A DNA stretch of 22,830 nucleotides, taken from NCBI GenBank assembly GCA_028877005.1, contig JAGWPI010000169.1, positions 1 to 22,830 on the forward strand, given 5' to 3'. The translations under genes were made by a program, and so were the position numbers. Numbering within the stretch: the stretch's first letter is position 1; every line of letters begins with the position of its first letter. The stretch comes from Bacteroidota bacterium. GTDB taxonomy: Bacteria; Bacteroidota; Bacteroidia; Chitinophagales; Chitinophagaceae. Under the pieces are notes generated by a model that made no database searches, was not told where the DNA came from, and saw only the letters and a list, made by a program, of their open reading frames with translations. Below are positions 7,585 to 15,622 of the stretch, piece after piece.

Positions 7585-8460
7585 ATGGAGCAACAAAAAA
7601 AAGCATCTTTAAAAAGAAGTAAACCCAACTATATAAATAGTATTGTAGGCGTTGCATTGGTACTATTATTAATGGGTATAATGGGTTGGGTATTTCTAAA
7701 TTTTGAAAGAGCCGGCAATGCCCTTAAAGAAGATATAAAAGTGCAGGTTTTTTTACGAACATCGAATAAAGACTCAATCAGCCAAATGCAACAATATATT
7801 TCTGCACAACCATTTGCCAAGAATGTGGACTATATTGATAAAGAAAAAGCAAAACAAATATGGAATAAAGATAATAATGAAGACTGGGCAAAGATTTTAG
7901 ATGCCAATCCCCTACCGGAAAGCATTGATTTTTATGCCCGCGCTAATTATGTAAATAAAGATAGTCTGGATGCCATTTCAAACCATATAATTGATTTATT
8001 TGGCAATCAAATAACAGAAATAAAGTATCCGAAAGATTTAGTAAACAATATTAATGACAAGGCTACTCGATTTGGATTGGCTTTTTTAGTGATATCCTGT
8101 ATTCTTTGCCTCATTGTAATTTTTAGTATTGATAACACTATTAAATTGGCCATGTTTAGTAACCGTTTCCTTATTAAAACAATGCAAATGGTGGGAGCTA
8201 CAAGAAGTTTCATTGCACGACCAATGGATGTTAAAGCAATTGTAAACGGACTAATTAGCGCCGGAATTGCCATAGCATTGTTGTTTGCCATAATTAGCTG
8301 GATTGAAAGCCAGGTACCCCAATTAAAAGTAATTCATGACAACAAATTGAATTTTATTTTATTTGGAGGGATGATTATAGTAGGTGTAGGTATTTCGCTA
8401 TTTAGTACCCATAGAAGCGTTATAAAATACCTGAAAATGAAGTTAGACGACCTGTATTAA
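7585..8460 (+). CDS. ftsX: Cell-division protein FtsX (ABC-type permease-like subunit)
   Basis: A 291-residue inner-membrane protein with the FtsX layout: cytoplasmic N-tail (1-18), TM1 (about 19-40), a periplasmic domain (about 43-162), and three further segments (about 163-183, 219-241, 257-275). The periplasmic domain starts with the conserved pattern IKVQVFLRTSNKDSI, and FSNRFLIKTMQMVGATRSFI (191-210) is the family's cytoplasmic coupling region. With the ATPase FtsE it relays ATP hydrolysis across the membrane to control peptidoglycan hydrolases at division; ftsE is not in this window. The downstream order DUF3098-uppP places it in a cell-envelope neighbourhood familiar in Bacteroidota. 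A 7-bp AT-rich inverted repeat (AACACAA/TTGTGTT, 8489-8511) follows the stop and might be a weak terminator. Confidence 0.95.
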   Translation: MEQQKKASLKRSKPNYINSIVGVALVLLLMGIMGWVFLNFERAGNALKEDIKVQVFLRTSNKDSISQMQQYISAQPFAKNVDYIDKEKAKQIWNKDNNEDWAKILDANPLPESIDFYARANYVNKDSLDAISNHIIDLFGNQITEIKYPKDLVNNINDKATRFGLAFLVISCILCLIVIFSIDNTIKLAMFSNRFLIKTMQMVGATRSFIARPMDVKAIVNGLISAGIAIALLFAIISWIESQVPQLKVIHDNKLNFILFGGMIIVGVGISLFSTHRSVIKYLKMKLDDLY

Positions 8461-8548
8461 CCCATTTTGTGAAAAATAATAGCTATTTAACACAACAAAA
8501 ATGATTGTGTTTACTATATTGCAACCTTAATTTAATGCCTGTAATATT

Positions 8549-8812
8549 ATGACCGATAAAAAATCAACCTCAGCTAACCAACAAATGCCCCCATTGTTTG
8601 GAAAAGAAAATTATCAATGGATGCTTATTGGTGTAATAATTATAGCATTGGGCATGTTTTTAATGAGTGGGGGTAAGAATGAAGACCCCAATCAATTTAA
8701 TTACAATTTGGTATACAGTACCACCAGAGTTACCATTGCTCCCATTACCATAATTATTGGATTATTGATTGAAATATATGCTATTTTAAAAAAGCCTTCA
8801 GTAAAAGCATAA
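8549..8812 (+). CDS. DUF3098 small membrane protein
   Basis: An 87-residue protein with two predicted transmembrane helices (about 22-40 and 60-80) joined by a short polar loop (SGGKNEDPNQFNYN). The pre-TM motif PPLFGKENYQWMLIG and the loop followed by VYSTTRVTIAPI are typical of DUF3098, a Bacteroidota-restricted family without known function. Its place directly after ftsX and before uppP is conserved in that phylum, which suggests an envelope or division role (inference). A TATATTGC sequence about 30 nt upstream is a weak -7 candidate, so it may have its own promoter. A strong terminator follows 13 bp after the stop. Confidence 0.9.
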   Translation: MTDKKSTSANQQMPPLFGKENYQWMLIGVIIIALGMFLMSGGKNEDPNQFNYNLVYSTTRVTIAPITIIIGLLIEIYAILKKPSVKA

Positions 8813-8825
8813 ATATATCATCAAC

Positions 8826-8855
8826 AAAAAAGCGGTGTTTACACATCGCTTTTTT
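8826..8855 (+). terminator. Intrinsic terminator after ftsX-DUF3098
   Basis: AAAAAAGCGGTGT (8826-8838) pairs with ACATCGCTTTTTT (8843-8855), a 13-bp stem with one G-U pair and a TTAC tetraloop. The A and T runs flanking a GCG core make it a bidirectional-style terminator, and it separates this unit from uppP. Confidence 0.78.
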
Positions 8856-8924
8856 GTATTAGGTGCTTAAATGTAGCTTCCTTCTTGTTATTACTATTTA
8901 CAATATAACTATAAATAACTGTTT

Positions 8925-9719
8925 ATGAATTTGGTACAAGCAATTATAGAAGGTATTATAGAAGGCATTACTGAATTCTTGCCTATCTCTTCTACTGGCC
9001 ATATGATTATAGCCAGTTCAGTAATGCATATTGAAAAAGATGCATTTACCAAAATGTTTGAAATAGCCATTCAGTTAGGAGCAATCTTATCAGTAGTAGT
9101 TTTATATTGGCGAAAATTTTTTGATTTTAGTCGCTGGCAATTTTATGTAAAACTTATTATAGCCGTTATACCTGCATTGGTGTTGGGTAAATTACTTGCC
9201 GATAAAATAGATATGCTATTAGAAAGCCCAACAACCGTTGCTATTAGCTTATTAGTGGGTGGTATTATTCTGCTGTTTATTGATAATTTCTTTAGAAAAG
9301 AAAGCATTACTTCTGAAAACAACATTAGCTACCAAAAAGGATTTGTGATTGGTATATGGCAATGTTTGGCCATGATACCCGGTGTAAGTAGAAGTGCAGC
9401 CAGCATTATTGGCGGTATGCAACAAAACCTTACCCGCAAACTGGCAGCAGAATTTTCGTTTTATTTAGCCGTACCTACCATGGCTGCAGCTACAGGCTAT
9501 AAAATGCTAAAAACATGGCAAGAAAACCCAGAGGTAGTTACCAATAAGCATAATTTACAAATATTAGCTATTGGTAATATAGTAGCTTTTTTAGTAGCCA
9601 TGCTGGCCATTAAATTTTTTATCAGCTACTTACAAAAACATGGCTTTAAATTGTTTGGATGGTACCGCATTATAGTAGGTGTTATTGTGTTAGCTTTAAT
9701 TTTTACAGGTAAATTGTAG
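8925..9719 (+). CDS. uppP: Undecaprenyl-diphosphate phosphatase (BacA/UppP)
   Basis: A 264-residue polytopic inner-membrane enzyme that dephosphorylates undecaprenyl diphosphate, recycling the lipid carrier used for peptidoglycan and other surface glycans. The first active-site region is E9-GII-E13-GIT-E17 followed by FLPISSTGH (His26). The second is PGVSRSAAS at 152-160 with Arg156. Hydrophobic segments cover most of the rest, including the last 40 residues, and length matches the family. The ATG at 8925 immediately precedes the conserved motif. It lies downstream of the strong terminator at 8826-8855, so it should have its own promoter, but I see no clean TAnnTTTG in the 69 bp before it. 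Overexpression of the family is known to give bacitracin resistance. Confidence 0.97.
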   Translation: MNLVQAIIEGIIEGITEFLPISSTGHMIIASSVMHIEKDAFTKMFEIAIQLGAILSVVVLYWRKFFDFSRWQFYVKLIIAVIPALVLGKLLADKIDMLLESPTTVAISLLVGGIILLFIDNFFRKESITSENNISYQKGFVIGIWQCLAMIPGVSRSAASIIGGMQQNLTRKLAAEFSFYLAVPTMAAATGYKMLKTWQENPEVVTNKHNLQILAIGNIVAFLVAMLAIKFFISYLQKHGFKLFGWYRIIVGVIVLALIFTGKL

Positions 9720-9787
9720 TTAAAAATTTTTGTTGAGCAATTGTTATGGCTACTTGCCATCCTGTATCTTTAATATAAAAAGAGGAG

Positions 9788-11119
9788 ATGCAAACCGCTT
9801 CTAAAAAAGTTATTAATGGCTGGGCTATGTACGATTGGGCAAATAGTGCATACAATTTGGTTATCACCTCTACCATTTTCCCTGCTTATTACGATGCCAT
9901 TACTACCATTACAGATAAAGCCGGACATATTATTAGCCATAAAATTTATTTTGCAGGCACTGAAATTGAAAGCGCATCTTTATACAACTACGCTTTGGCA
10001 TTAGCCTATTTTATTATAGCACTAATTTCTCCTATCTTATCTTCTATAGCAGATTACAAAGGCAACAAAAAAGCGTTCATGCAATTTTTTTGTTACTTAG
10101 GTGCTTTAGCTTGTTGTGCTTTATTTTGGTTTACAAAAAACACCTTACCATTGGGTATTATTTGCTGCATATTAGCAGCTATAGGTTATTGTGGCAGCTT
10201 AGTATTTTACAATGCCTATTTACCTGAAATTGCAGAAGAAAAAGACCAAGATGATATAAGTGCTAAGGGATTTGCCTATGGCTATATAGGCAGTGTATTA
10301 TTACAAATTATATGTTTTGTATTTGTGTTGAAACCGGAATGGTTTGGAATAAAAGATGCTGGTTTTGCTCCACGTTTGTCATTTTTACTGGTTGGATTAT
10401 GGTGGATGGGCTTTGCACAAATTACTTTTAGCAGACTACCCAAAAGTAAAGCTAACAACACTTCCTCGCATCATAATTTATTATATTATGGTTTTCGCGA
10501 ATTAAAGAAAGTTTGGAATCAGGCACAACATTTACCTACACTCAAAACTTTTTTATTGGCATTTTTCTTTTACAGTATGGGTGTTCAAACTGTAATGTTG
10601 GCAGCTACTTTATTTGGGAGCCAAGTTTTACAAATGGCAACCAGTAAACTAATATTATGTATATTAATTATTCAAATTGTAGCTATTGCAGGTGCCTACA
10701 TTATGGCCAAATTGTCTGATAAATTTGGTAATTTTAAAGTACTAATGTTTGTAGTTATTATTTGGATTGGCATTTGTTTTGGTGCGTATTTTATTACCAA
10801 TGAAATGCAGTTTTATGCCATTGCAGGTTTAGTGGGTTTGGTAATGGGTGGCATCCAATCACTTAGTCGCTCTACTTATGCTAAAATAATGCCCGAAACA
10901 AATGATACAGCTTCGTTCTTTAGTTTTTATGATGTAACAGAAAAAATTGCTATAGTAATTGGTATGTTTAGTTTTGGTTTTATACAACAAATAACCGGTA
11001 ATATGCGCAATTCAGTTATTGCACTAATGGTATTTTTTATTATTGGGCTGTTATTTTTATTGCGCATCATTACAAAAAAGCCCTTTAAAAACCAAGCAGA
11101 ATTTAAATTGGCTTCATAA
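9788..11119 (+). CDS. MFS transporter, UMF1 / Atg22-like family
   Basis: A 443-residue inner-membrane protein with about 12 hydrophobic segments. The N-terminal motif GWAMYDWANSAYNLVI (11-26) is diagnostic of the UMF1 family (Pfam MFS_1-like 'vacuole effluxer Atg22-like'). A mid-protein FYNAYLPEI, the loop SDKFGNFKVLM and the late GLVMGGIQSLSRSTYAKIMP are also typical. Bacterial substrates are unknown; a role in amino-acid or small-solute efflux by analogy with Atg22 is only inference. A purine-rich AGAGGAG directly abuts the ATG, one of few SD-like sequences in the window. The MBL-fold gene begins 44 bp later on the same strand and may be cotranscribed. Confidence 0.93.
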   Translation: MQTASKKVINGWAMYDWANSAYNLVITSTIFPAYYDAITTITDKAGHIISHKIYFAGTEIESASLYNYALALAYFIIALISPILSSIADYKGNKKAFMQFFCYLGALACCALFWFTKNTLPLGIICCILAAIGYCGSLVFYNAYLPEIAEEKDQDDISAKGFAYGYIGSVLLQIICFVFVLKPEWFGIKDAGFAPRLSFLLVGLWWMGFAQITFSRLPKSKANNTSSHHNLLYYGFRELKKVWNQAQHLPTLKTFLLAFFFYSMGVQTVMLAATLFGSQVLQMATSKLILCILIIQIVAIAGAYIMAKLSDKFGNFKVLMFVVIIWIGICFGAYFITNEMQFYAIAGLVGLVMGGIQSLSRSTYAKIMPETNDTASFFSFYDVTEKIAIVIGMFSFGFIQQITGNMRNSVIALMVFFIIGLLFLLRIITKKPFKNQAEFKLAS

Positions 11120-11163
11120 TGGCAGTTTTACAATGCAATGTTTAATGAAATAAAATTTGGGTT

Positions 11164-12021
11164 ATGCAATTATATACTATTGAAACAGGTAATTTTAAAT
11201 TAGATGGCGGTGCAATGTTTGGAGTTGTTCCTAAAACTATTTGGCAAAAACTAAACCCTGCCGATGAAAATAACTTATGCAACTGGGCTATGCGATGCCT
11301 ATTGATTGAAGATGGCAATCAACTAATTTTAGTTGACAATGGTATTGGTAATAAACAAGATGCCAAATTTTTTTCACACTACTATTTAAACGGAGAAGCC
11401 AGTTTAGAAAAGTCATTAGCCAAAGCCGGTTTTCATAAAGATGATATTACAGACGTTTTTTTAACACATTTACATTTTGACCATTGTGGCGGAAGTATTG
11501 AAATTAAAAACAACCAATTGGTAACCGCTTTTAAAAATGCCACCTACTGGAGTAACGCTGCGCATTGGCAATGGGCCACTCAACCCAATGCACGTGAAAA
11601 AGCCTCTTTCTTAAAAGAAAATATTTTACCCATTCAGGAAAGTGGACAATTGCAATTTATAGAACCCGGAAAAATTAACGAACCGATTCAGGCACCTTTT
11701 AATAGCAATATTCAAATTATTTTTGCAGACGGTCATACCGATAAAATGATGCTGCCAAAAATACAATACAAAGGATATACCGTTGTATTTATGGCCGACT
11801 TATTACCTTCTGTGGCACATATCCCCTTGCCTTATGTGATGGCTTATGATATGTTTCCATTAACAACACTACACGAAAAAGAATTTTTTTTAGAAGAGGC
11901 TGTTGCAGAAAAATATGTTCTTTTTTTTGAACACGATATTCAAAATGAATGCTGCACAGTAACACATACTGAAAAAGGAATTAGATCCCAAGAATACTTT
12001 GCACTAAATAACCTTGTATAA
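11164..12021 (+). CDS. Metallo-beta-lactamase-fold hydrolase (lactonase-like subgroup)
   Basis: A 285-residue cytoplasmic protein with the complete dinuclear zinc signature: HLHFDH at 102-107 (His102, His104, Asp106, His107), His191 in FADGHTD, Asp212 in FMADLLPS and His257 in FFEHD. The opening pattern (MQLYTIETGNFKLDGGAMFGVVPKTIW is the type start, with LLIEDGNQLILVDNGIG at 46-62) fits MBL proteins related to quorum-quenching lactonases and similar hydrolases, but the substrate cannot be told. There is no signal peptide. It follows the UMF1 transporter by 44 bp and ends 3 bp from the stop of the convergent DUF3108 gene, with no terminator between. Confidence 0.92.
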   Translation: MQLYTIETGNFKLDGGAMFGVVPKTIWQKLNPADENNLCNWAMRCLLIEDGNQLILVDNGIGNKQDAKFFSHYYLNGEASLEKSLAKAGFHKDDITDVFLTHLHFDHCGGSIEIKNNQLVTAFKNATYWSNAAHWQWATQPNAREKASFLKENILPIQESGQLQFIEPGKINEPIQAPFNSNIQIIFADGHTDKMMLPKIQYKGYTVVFMADLLPSVAHIPLPYVMAYDMFPLTTLHEKEFFLEEAVAEKYVLFFEHDIQNECCTVTHTEKGIRSQEYFALNNLV

Positions 12022-12024
12022 TTT

Positions 12025-12816
12025 TTAATTAAATGATAACAATGAAGATAGAGAATATCGTAAGTTTCTATATTGCATCATATCAACCTTTACACTGCCT
12101 ACCACAATAGGACTTTCAATGCGAAGTGGAATATGGTTGGCATCGTCTGAAACCCATACCGTCATTTTCTCTCCACCGGTAAAAATAGTGCCCTTCACCA
12201 AAAGGGGTCTAAATTTAATTGCACGAAATTTTCCATACTTGGTCTTAATTACTTCTTTTCCCAAATACCTAATATATAAAGGGTAAACCTGATTGTCTAA
12301 AAACATATTAAAAGGTATTTTATCATCAATATGATACCCATTAAAATTAATATTTCGAGCATAATAAATAGCACTTAATACATCTTGAATACAATTGGGT
12401 ACTTTATATACACCTTGCGTAGTTATAGCAGTATTGGTGTGGGGATTAAAGGTTACATTTTCATAGGTTTTATAACCACCTTCATCTACATTTCTTATAA
12501 ACTTGTAGGGTTGCAGTGTTGCAGTATCAAAAAAGGTTTCATACCGATCGCGTACCTTAAAAATCCAATCATAGCTAGGATTGGAACTTCCTGTACCCAC
12601 TACATGATAAACATCTTTATTGTTTAATTTTTCTAATGAAGTAGTAAAATTGGCTGTTCCTGCATTAACATAAATGCCTATAACAGAATAAAAAATGGTA
12701 TAAGAAATACTTTCACCATTTTCAAAAGCATAATTTCTAATGCCACAAGTTTCTTCGCCGGCCCATAACGGGAAAGAAGTAAACAATGTTATTAATAAAA
12801 CTAAAAATTTTTTCAT
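12025..12816 (-). CDS. DUF3108 exported protein
   Basis: A 263-residue protein with a clear signal peptide (MKKFLVLLITLFTSFPLWA, cleavage about residue 19), so periplasmic or outer-membrane facing. I prefer ATG 12816 over ATG 12846 because the extra ten residues (MLNYSGEVNY) would precede the signal peptide. The mature part is beta-rich with DUF3108 hallmarks: FENGESISYTIFYSVIGIYVNAG near the start, SNPSYDWIFKVRDRYETFFD in the middle, and VWVSDDANHIPLRIES near the end. The family is widespread in Gram-negative bacteria and lacks a proven function; LolA/LppX-like folds have been suggested for related families (inference). The upstream LPG-synthase-like gene is on the same strand with a 100-bp gap. 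Confidence 0.88.
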   Translation of the reverse strand: MKKFLVLLITLFTSFPLWAGEETCGIRNYAFENGESISYTIFYSVIGIYVNAGTANFTTSLEKLNNKDVYHVVGTGSSNPSYDWIFKVRDRYETFFDTATLQPYKFIRNVDEGGYKTYENVTFNPHTNTAITTQGVYKVPNCIQDVLSAIYYARNINFNGYHIDDKIPFNMFLDNQVYPLYIRYLGKEVIKTKYGKFRAIKFRPLLVKGTIFTGGEKMTVWVSDDANHIPLRIESPIVVGSVKVDMMQYRNLRYSLSSLLSFN

Positions 12817-12916
12817 GTAATTAACTTCTCCGGAATAATTCAACAAAAAATATTTATATTAACAAAACAACCAAACAAATGGTTGCAATTTTTTTGCCAC
12901 ATTTTCCAAAGTACAT

Positions 12917-13945
12917 TTATTTTTTAAACAATCTAATTTTTAATACTAAAATACTTCCTACCAGTGCCGGAATAATGCGATTTATAAACCAAATTCCGGT
13001 AGCAGCAAATAATATACCCACCATATTATTACTAACCAAACCAAATAGCTGCAAACTTAATATTCCGCGAATACCCACTTCAGCTAAAGCAATGGTAGGC
13101 ACTATGGCCAATACTAAAAAAAATATGGCGGTAATGGCTGCTAAAATCAATGCGTGTGCATGTACGCCACAAACCTGTAACATAAGCACGTATTGCAAAA
13201 GGAAAATTACAAAACGAATGGCAGAATAATTAAAAACAGTTGTTAATTCCTGCCAATGTAAATGAGTAATATTAGAAAAAAAATAATTATATTTTTTTAA
13301 TATGGGGCACTTTGCCATCCAATTGGCAAATGCAGATAGGTAAGAATATAATAACAGCAATAAAACTGTAAATAATACAACTGCCCAAAACATATTAGCC
13401 ATCCAAAATTGAAAAGTTTTGGATAAATTTTGATGAAGATCTATTCCTGCATGCGCAAGATACACCCAAGCTATTATACCTGCTAAGAATGTAACAATCA
13501 ACTGACTAAGACTAGCCACTAAATTTAAGGTAATGGCTCTTCCTCTGTTTCCTTCATCTGCATATATCATTCTTCCCACATATTCTCCAATATTATTGGG
13601 TGAACTTACTGCTAATGCCTGTCCGGTTAAAACAGCCTTATAAGCTCTTATATAGCCCATTTGTTGAATAGTTTTCAATAAAACTTGCCATTTTTTTGCT
13701 TCAATGCCCCAATTAATGGGCGTTAATACTAAAACAGCTACTAACTTCCAGTTTTGTGCTCCTGTAAAAGCACTTAACAATAACTGAAATGCACCTTTAA
13801 TATTTTTTTGCTCTTGTACTTGATGATAAATAGAAATAATAAGCCATGTAAAAAGTATGGGCCCAAAAAAATAATTGAAAAATATTTTAAATCGCTTATT
13901 CAGAACAAATAATTTAGCAGCAAAGTAAACGGGAATAGTGCACAT
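12917..13945 (-). CDS. Lysylphosphatidylglycerol synthase TM-region family (UPF0104) membrane protein
   Basis: A 342-residue polytopic membrane protein with about eight hydrophobic segments. It shows the family's pattern: NWGIEAKKWQVLL (about 79-91), GQALAVSSPNNIGEYVGRMIYADEGNRGRAI (about 108-138, here described by its key residues G-P-N-GE-GR), and a late GIRGILSLQLFG. The family (PF03706) is the flippase-like half of MprF and many stand-alone homologues of unknown cargo; the soluble aminoacyl-transferase half is absent, so lysyl-PG synthesis should not be inferred. ATG 13945 gives a plausible but long N-terminus. A perfect -7 element lies at 13990-13997, giving a leader of about 38 nt. It diverges from ruvC. 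Confidence 0.87.
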   Translation of the reverse strand: MCTIPVYFAAKLFVLNKRFKIFFNYFFGPILFTWLIISIYHQVQEQKNIKGAFQLLLSAFTGAQNWKLVAVLVLTPINWGIEAKKWQVLLKTIQQMGYIRAYKAVLTGQALAVSSPNNIGEYVGRMIYADEGNRGRAITLNLVASLSQLIVTFLAGIIAWVYLAHAGIDLHQNLSKTFQFWMANMFWAVVLFTVLLLLLYSYLSAFANWMAKCPILKKYNYFFSNITHLHWQELTTVFNYSAIRFVIFLLQYVLMLQVCGVHAHALILAAITAIFFLVLAIVPTIALAEVGIRGILSLQLFGLVSNNMVGILFAATGIWFINRIIPALVGSILVLKIRLFKK

Positions 13946-13989
13946 TTAAAAGCTGCACATTAAATTAGTTACTTTCACCTAAATTTAAG

Positions 13990-13997
13990 CAAAGTTA
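13990..13997 (-). promoter_or_regulatory. Predicted -7 element (TAACTTTG) for the UPF0104 gene
   Basis: A perfect TAnnTTTG followed by C on the minus strand, 44 nt before the ATG at 13945. It overlaps a TTACTTTG on the other strand, which faces ruvC. Confidence 0.5.
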
Positions 13998-14002
13998 CTT
14001 TG
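13990..14002. repeat. Interrupted palindrome CAAAGTTACTTTG between UPF0104 and ruvC genes
   Basis: CAAAG-TTA-CTTTG places TTTG on both strands. The minus strand reads TAACTTTG (perfect -7) and the plus strand TTACTTTG (one mismatch, 28 nt before the ruvC ATG). It is a candidate shared bidirectional promoter. Confidence 0.6.
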
Positions 14003-14030
14003 GTCAATTTTTGATTTTAATCACAAATAC

Positions 14031-14591
14031 ATGCAAAAAAATAATATTATTTTAGGAATAGATCCAGGAACGCAATTAATGGGATATGCGCTCCTTTCTA
14101 TTCAAAATAATAAACCCTCTTTAATTACAATGGATATTTTGAGCTTAACTAAATATGAGGATATTTATGAGAGATTAGAAAAAATTCATACTAAAATTAG
14201 TAGTTTAATTAGAGATTATCACCCACAAAGTTTTGCTATTGAAGCTCCTTTTTTTGGAAAAAACGTGCAAAGTATGCTAAAGTTGGGCAGGGCACAAGGT
14301 GTAGCAATAGCAGCTGCTATGCAATATAAAATACCCGTTACTGAATATTCACCCAAAAAAATAAAGCAATCTATTACAGGAAATGGCAATGCAGATAAAG
14401 AGCAAGTATGGAAAATGTTACAACAAATTTTAGCAATAGAAACAAAACCTAAACATTTTGATGCGTCAGATGCTTTAAGTGTGGCATTATGCCATTACTA
14501 CCAAACCAACACTATTTTAGCACAACCCCCAAAAATATTTAAAAATTGGTCGGATTTTATTCAACAACAAGAAAAAAATAAAAAAAGATAA
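14031..14591 (+). CDS. ruvC: Crossover junction endodeoxyribonuclease RuvC
   Basis: A 186-residue Holliday-junction resolvase that acts with RuvAB in recombinational repair. The RNase-H-fold acidic residues are visible: Asp11 in LGIDPGTQLMGYALL, Glu71 in AIEAPFFGKN, and Asp144 and Asp147 in HFDASDALSVALCH. The DNA-binding segments FFGKNVQSMLKLGRAQG (74-90) and YSPKKIKQSITGNGNADKEQV (106-126, key residues K109, K110, G117, K123) fit the family. The lysine- and glutamine-rich tail (about 165-186) is slightly longer than in E. coli RuvC. It diverges from the UPF0104 gene over a shared palindromic promoter candidate and converges with the HIT gene, whose stop lies 18 bp away. Confidence 0.97.
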   Translation: MQKNNIILGIDPGTQLMGYALLSIQNNKPSLITMDILSLTKYEDIYERLEKIHTKISSLIRDYHPQSFAIEAPFFGKNVQSMLKLGRAQGVAIAAAMQYKIPVTEYSPKKIKQSITGNGNADKEQVWKMLQQILAIETKPKHFDASDALSVALCHYYQTNTILAQPPKIFKNWSDFIQQQEKNKKR

Positions 14592-14609
14592 TTTTTGTTT
14601 GAGGTTAAA

Positions 14610-14999
14610 TTATAAATATTTTAATATATTTTGTTGAATAGTTGCCAATTCTTGATTTGTTAGTTGTAATTTAGTTTGAAGCAAGTGTATGTCGTGCATA
14701 CCATTCATGGGAATTAAATGAATATGTGCATGAGGTACTTCAAAACCTAATGTAAGAATGTTTACCCTATTGCATGGGTAGGCCTTTTGTATGGCTGTTG
14801 CAATTGGCTGTGCAAACGGCAAAATTCCTGCTAAATATTCCTGTGGCAATTCAAATAGTTTATCTGTTTCTATTTTAGGAATAACTAAAGTATGCCCCTT
14901 TGTGTAAGGAAAAATATCTAAAAATGCATAAAACAAATCATTTTCTGCTATCCGGTAAGATGCAATTTCACCATTTATAATTTTTGAAAAAAGTGTCAT
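14610..14999 (-). CDS. HIT-family (histidine triad) nucleotide-binding protein
   Basis: A 129-residue cytoplasmic hydrolase/transferase of the HIT superfamily. I chose ATG 14999 because MTLFSKIINGEI is the standard HIT start; the in-frame ATG at 15032 would fall near a predicted -7 element. Landmarks are FLDIFPYTKGHTLVIPK (27-42) and the triad PHAHIHLIP (His90, His92, His94). Family members hydrolyse nucleoside phosphoramidates, AppppA-like dinucleotides or acyl-AMP; the exact substrate is unknown. The gene sits downstream of the greA terminator, with its own predicted promoter, and converges with ruvC. Confidence 0.93.
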   Translation of the reverse strand: MTLFSKIINGEIASYRIAENDLFYAFLDIFPYTKGHTLVIPKIETDKLFELPQEYLAGILPFAQPIATAIQKAYPCNRVNILTLGFEVPHAHIHLIPMNGMHDIHLLQTKLQLTNQELATIQQNILKYL

Positions 15000-15029
15000 A
15001 TAGCAAATTTTAGATGAATAAAATACATA

Positions 15030-15037
15030 CAAAACTA
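15030..15037 (-). promoter_or_regulatory. Predicted -7 element (TAGTTTTG) for the HIT gene
   Basis: A perfect TAnnTTTG on the minus strand 30 nt before the ATG at 14999. It shares one base with the end of the greA terminator, so the two units are packed tightly. Confidence 0.42.
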
Positions 15038-15074
15038 AAAAGCCTCATGCAAGTAAATGCAAATGAGGCTTTTT
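15037..15074 (-). terminator. Intrinsic terminator of greA
   Basis: AAAAAGCCTCAT (15037-15048) and ATGAGGCTTTTT (15063-15074) form a perfect 12-bp stem around a 14-nt loop. On the minus strand it ends in a T run and begins 13 nt after the greA stop. Confidence 0.85.
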
Positions 15075-15087
15075 AAACTTGAAAAAG

Positions 15088-15555
15088 TTAAATACTAATA
15101 TTTTCAATTTTAAACTTAATTAAACCCGCAGGTGCCTGAATTTCAGCAATATCGCCTACGGCTTTACCAAGTAATCCTTTACCTATAGGTGAACCTGCAG
15201 AAATTTTCCCTTCTTTTAAGTTGGCTTCCTTCTCACCCACAATTTGGTAAGTAAAGGTTTTTTTGGTAGCCATATTTACAACGGTAACTTTAGTTAAAAC
15301 GGCTACCCTACTGGTATCAATTGTTTCAGGATCAACTATCTTGGAATTGGCAATAATCCCTTCCAATTGTTTAATTCGGGCTTCTAACATGCCTTGTGCT
15401 TCTTTAGCAGAATCATATTCTGCATTTTCTTTCAAATCGCCTTTTTCCCTTGCCTCAGCAATAGCTCTGGCTGCAGCAGGCCTGTCAACTGCTTTCATGC
15501 GTTGTAGTTCTTCCCGCATTTTCTCAAAAGTCTCTTTGGTTACATATTCACTCAT
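15088..15555 (-). CDS. greA: Transcription elongation factor GreA
   Basis: A 155-residue factor that inserts its coiled coil into the RNA polymerase secondary channel and stimulates cleavage of backtracked transcripts. The N-terminal coiled coil (about 8-75) carries the acidic tip GDLKENAEYDSAKEAQ (39-54). The C-terminal FKBP-like domain includes SPIGKGLLGKAVGD. I chose ATG 15555 (MSEYVTKETFEKMREELQRM) because this is the usual GreA start. The in-frame ATG at 15600 would lie inside a hairpin in the leader and add MCGVVFFLCLLKTLD, unlike family members. Its leader has a terminator-like hairpin with a U8 run, described separately. A terminator follows the stop. Confidence 0.97.
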   Translation of the reverse strand: MSEYVTKETFEKMREELQRMKAVDRPAAARAIAEAREKGDLKENAEYDSAKEAQGMLEARIKQLEGIIANSKIVDPETIDTSRVAVLTKVTVVNMATKKTFTYQIVGEKEANLKEGKISAGSPIGKGLLGKAVGDIAEIQAPAGLIKFKIENISI

Positions 15556-15577
15556 ATCCAACGTTTTTAGTAGACAT

Positions 15578-15613
15578 AAAAAAAATACAACGCCACACAT
15601 TCCTGTAGCGTTG
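15578..15613 (-). promoter_or_regulatory. Terminator-like hairpin in the greA leader (candidate attenuator)
   Basis: On the minus strand CAACGCTACA (15613-15604) pairs with TGTGGCGTTG (15597-15588) as a 10-bp stem with one G-U pair and a GGAATG loop. It is followed by TA and eight T (15585-15578). The hairpin lies between the predicted greA -7 box (15623-15630) and the ATG at 15555, and no other minus-strand gene lies close upstream to be terminated. The wobble pair favours the greA sense RNA over the antisense RNA. Confidence 0.65.
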
Positions 15614-15622
15614 CAGTAAATA

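Noticed and set aside
9746..9760. ATGGC/GCCAT hairpin between uppP and the UMF1 gene
   Set aside because: A 5-bp stem with no T run; too weak to call a terminator.
12879..13229. 116-codon plus-strand open frame with hydrophobic stretches
   Set aside because: It is antisense to the 3' end of the UPF0104 membrane-protein gene; the composition mirrors that gene's hydrophobic codons.
15263..15619. 118-codon plus-strand open frame
   Set aside because: It is antisense to greA, which has unmistakable family motifs.
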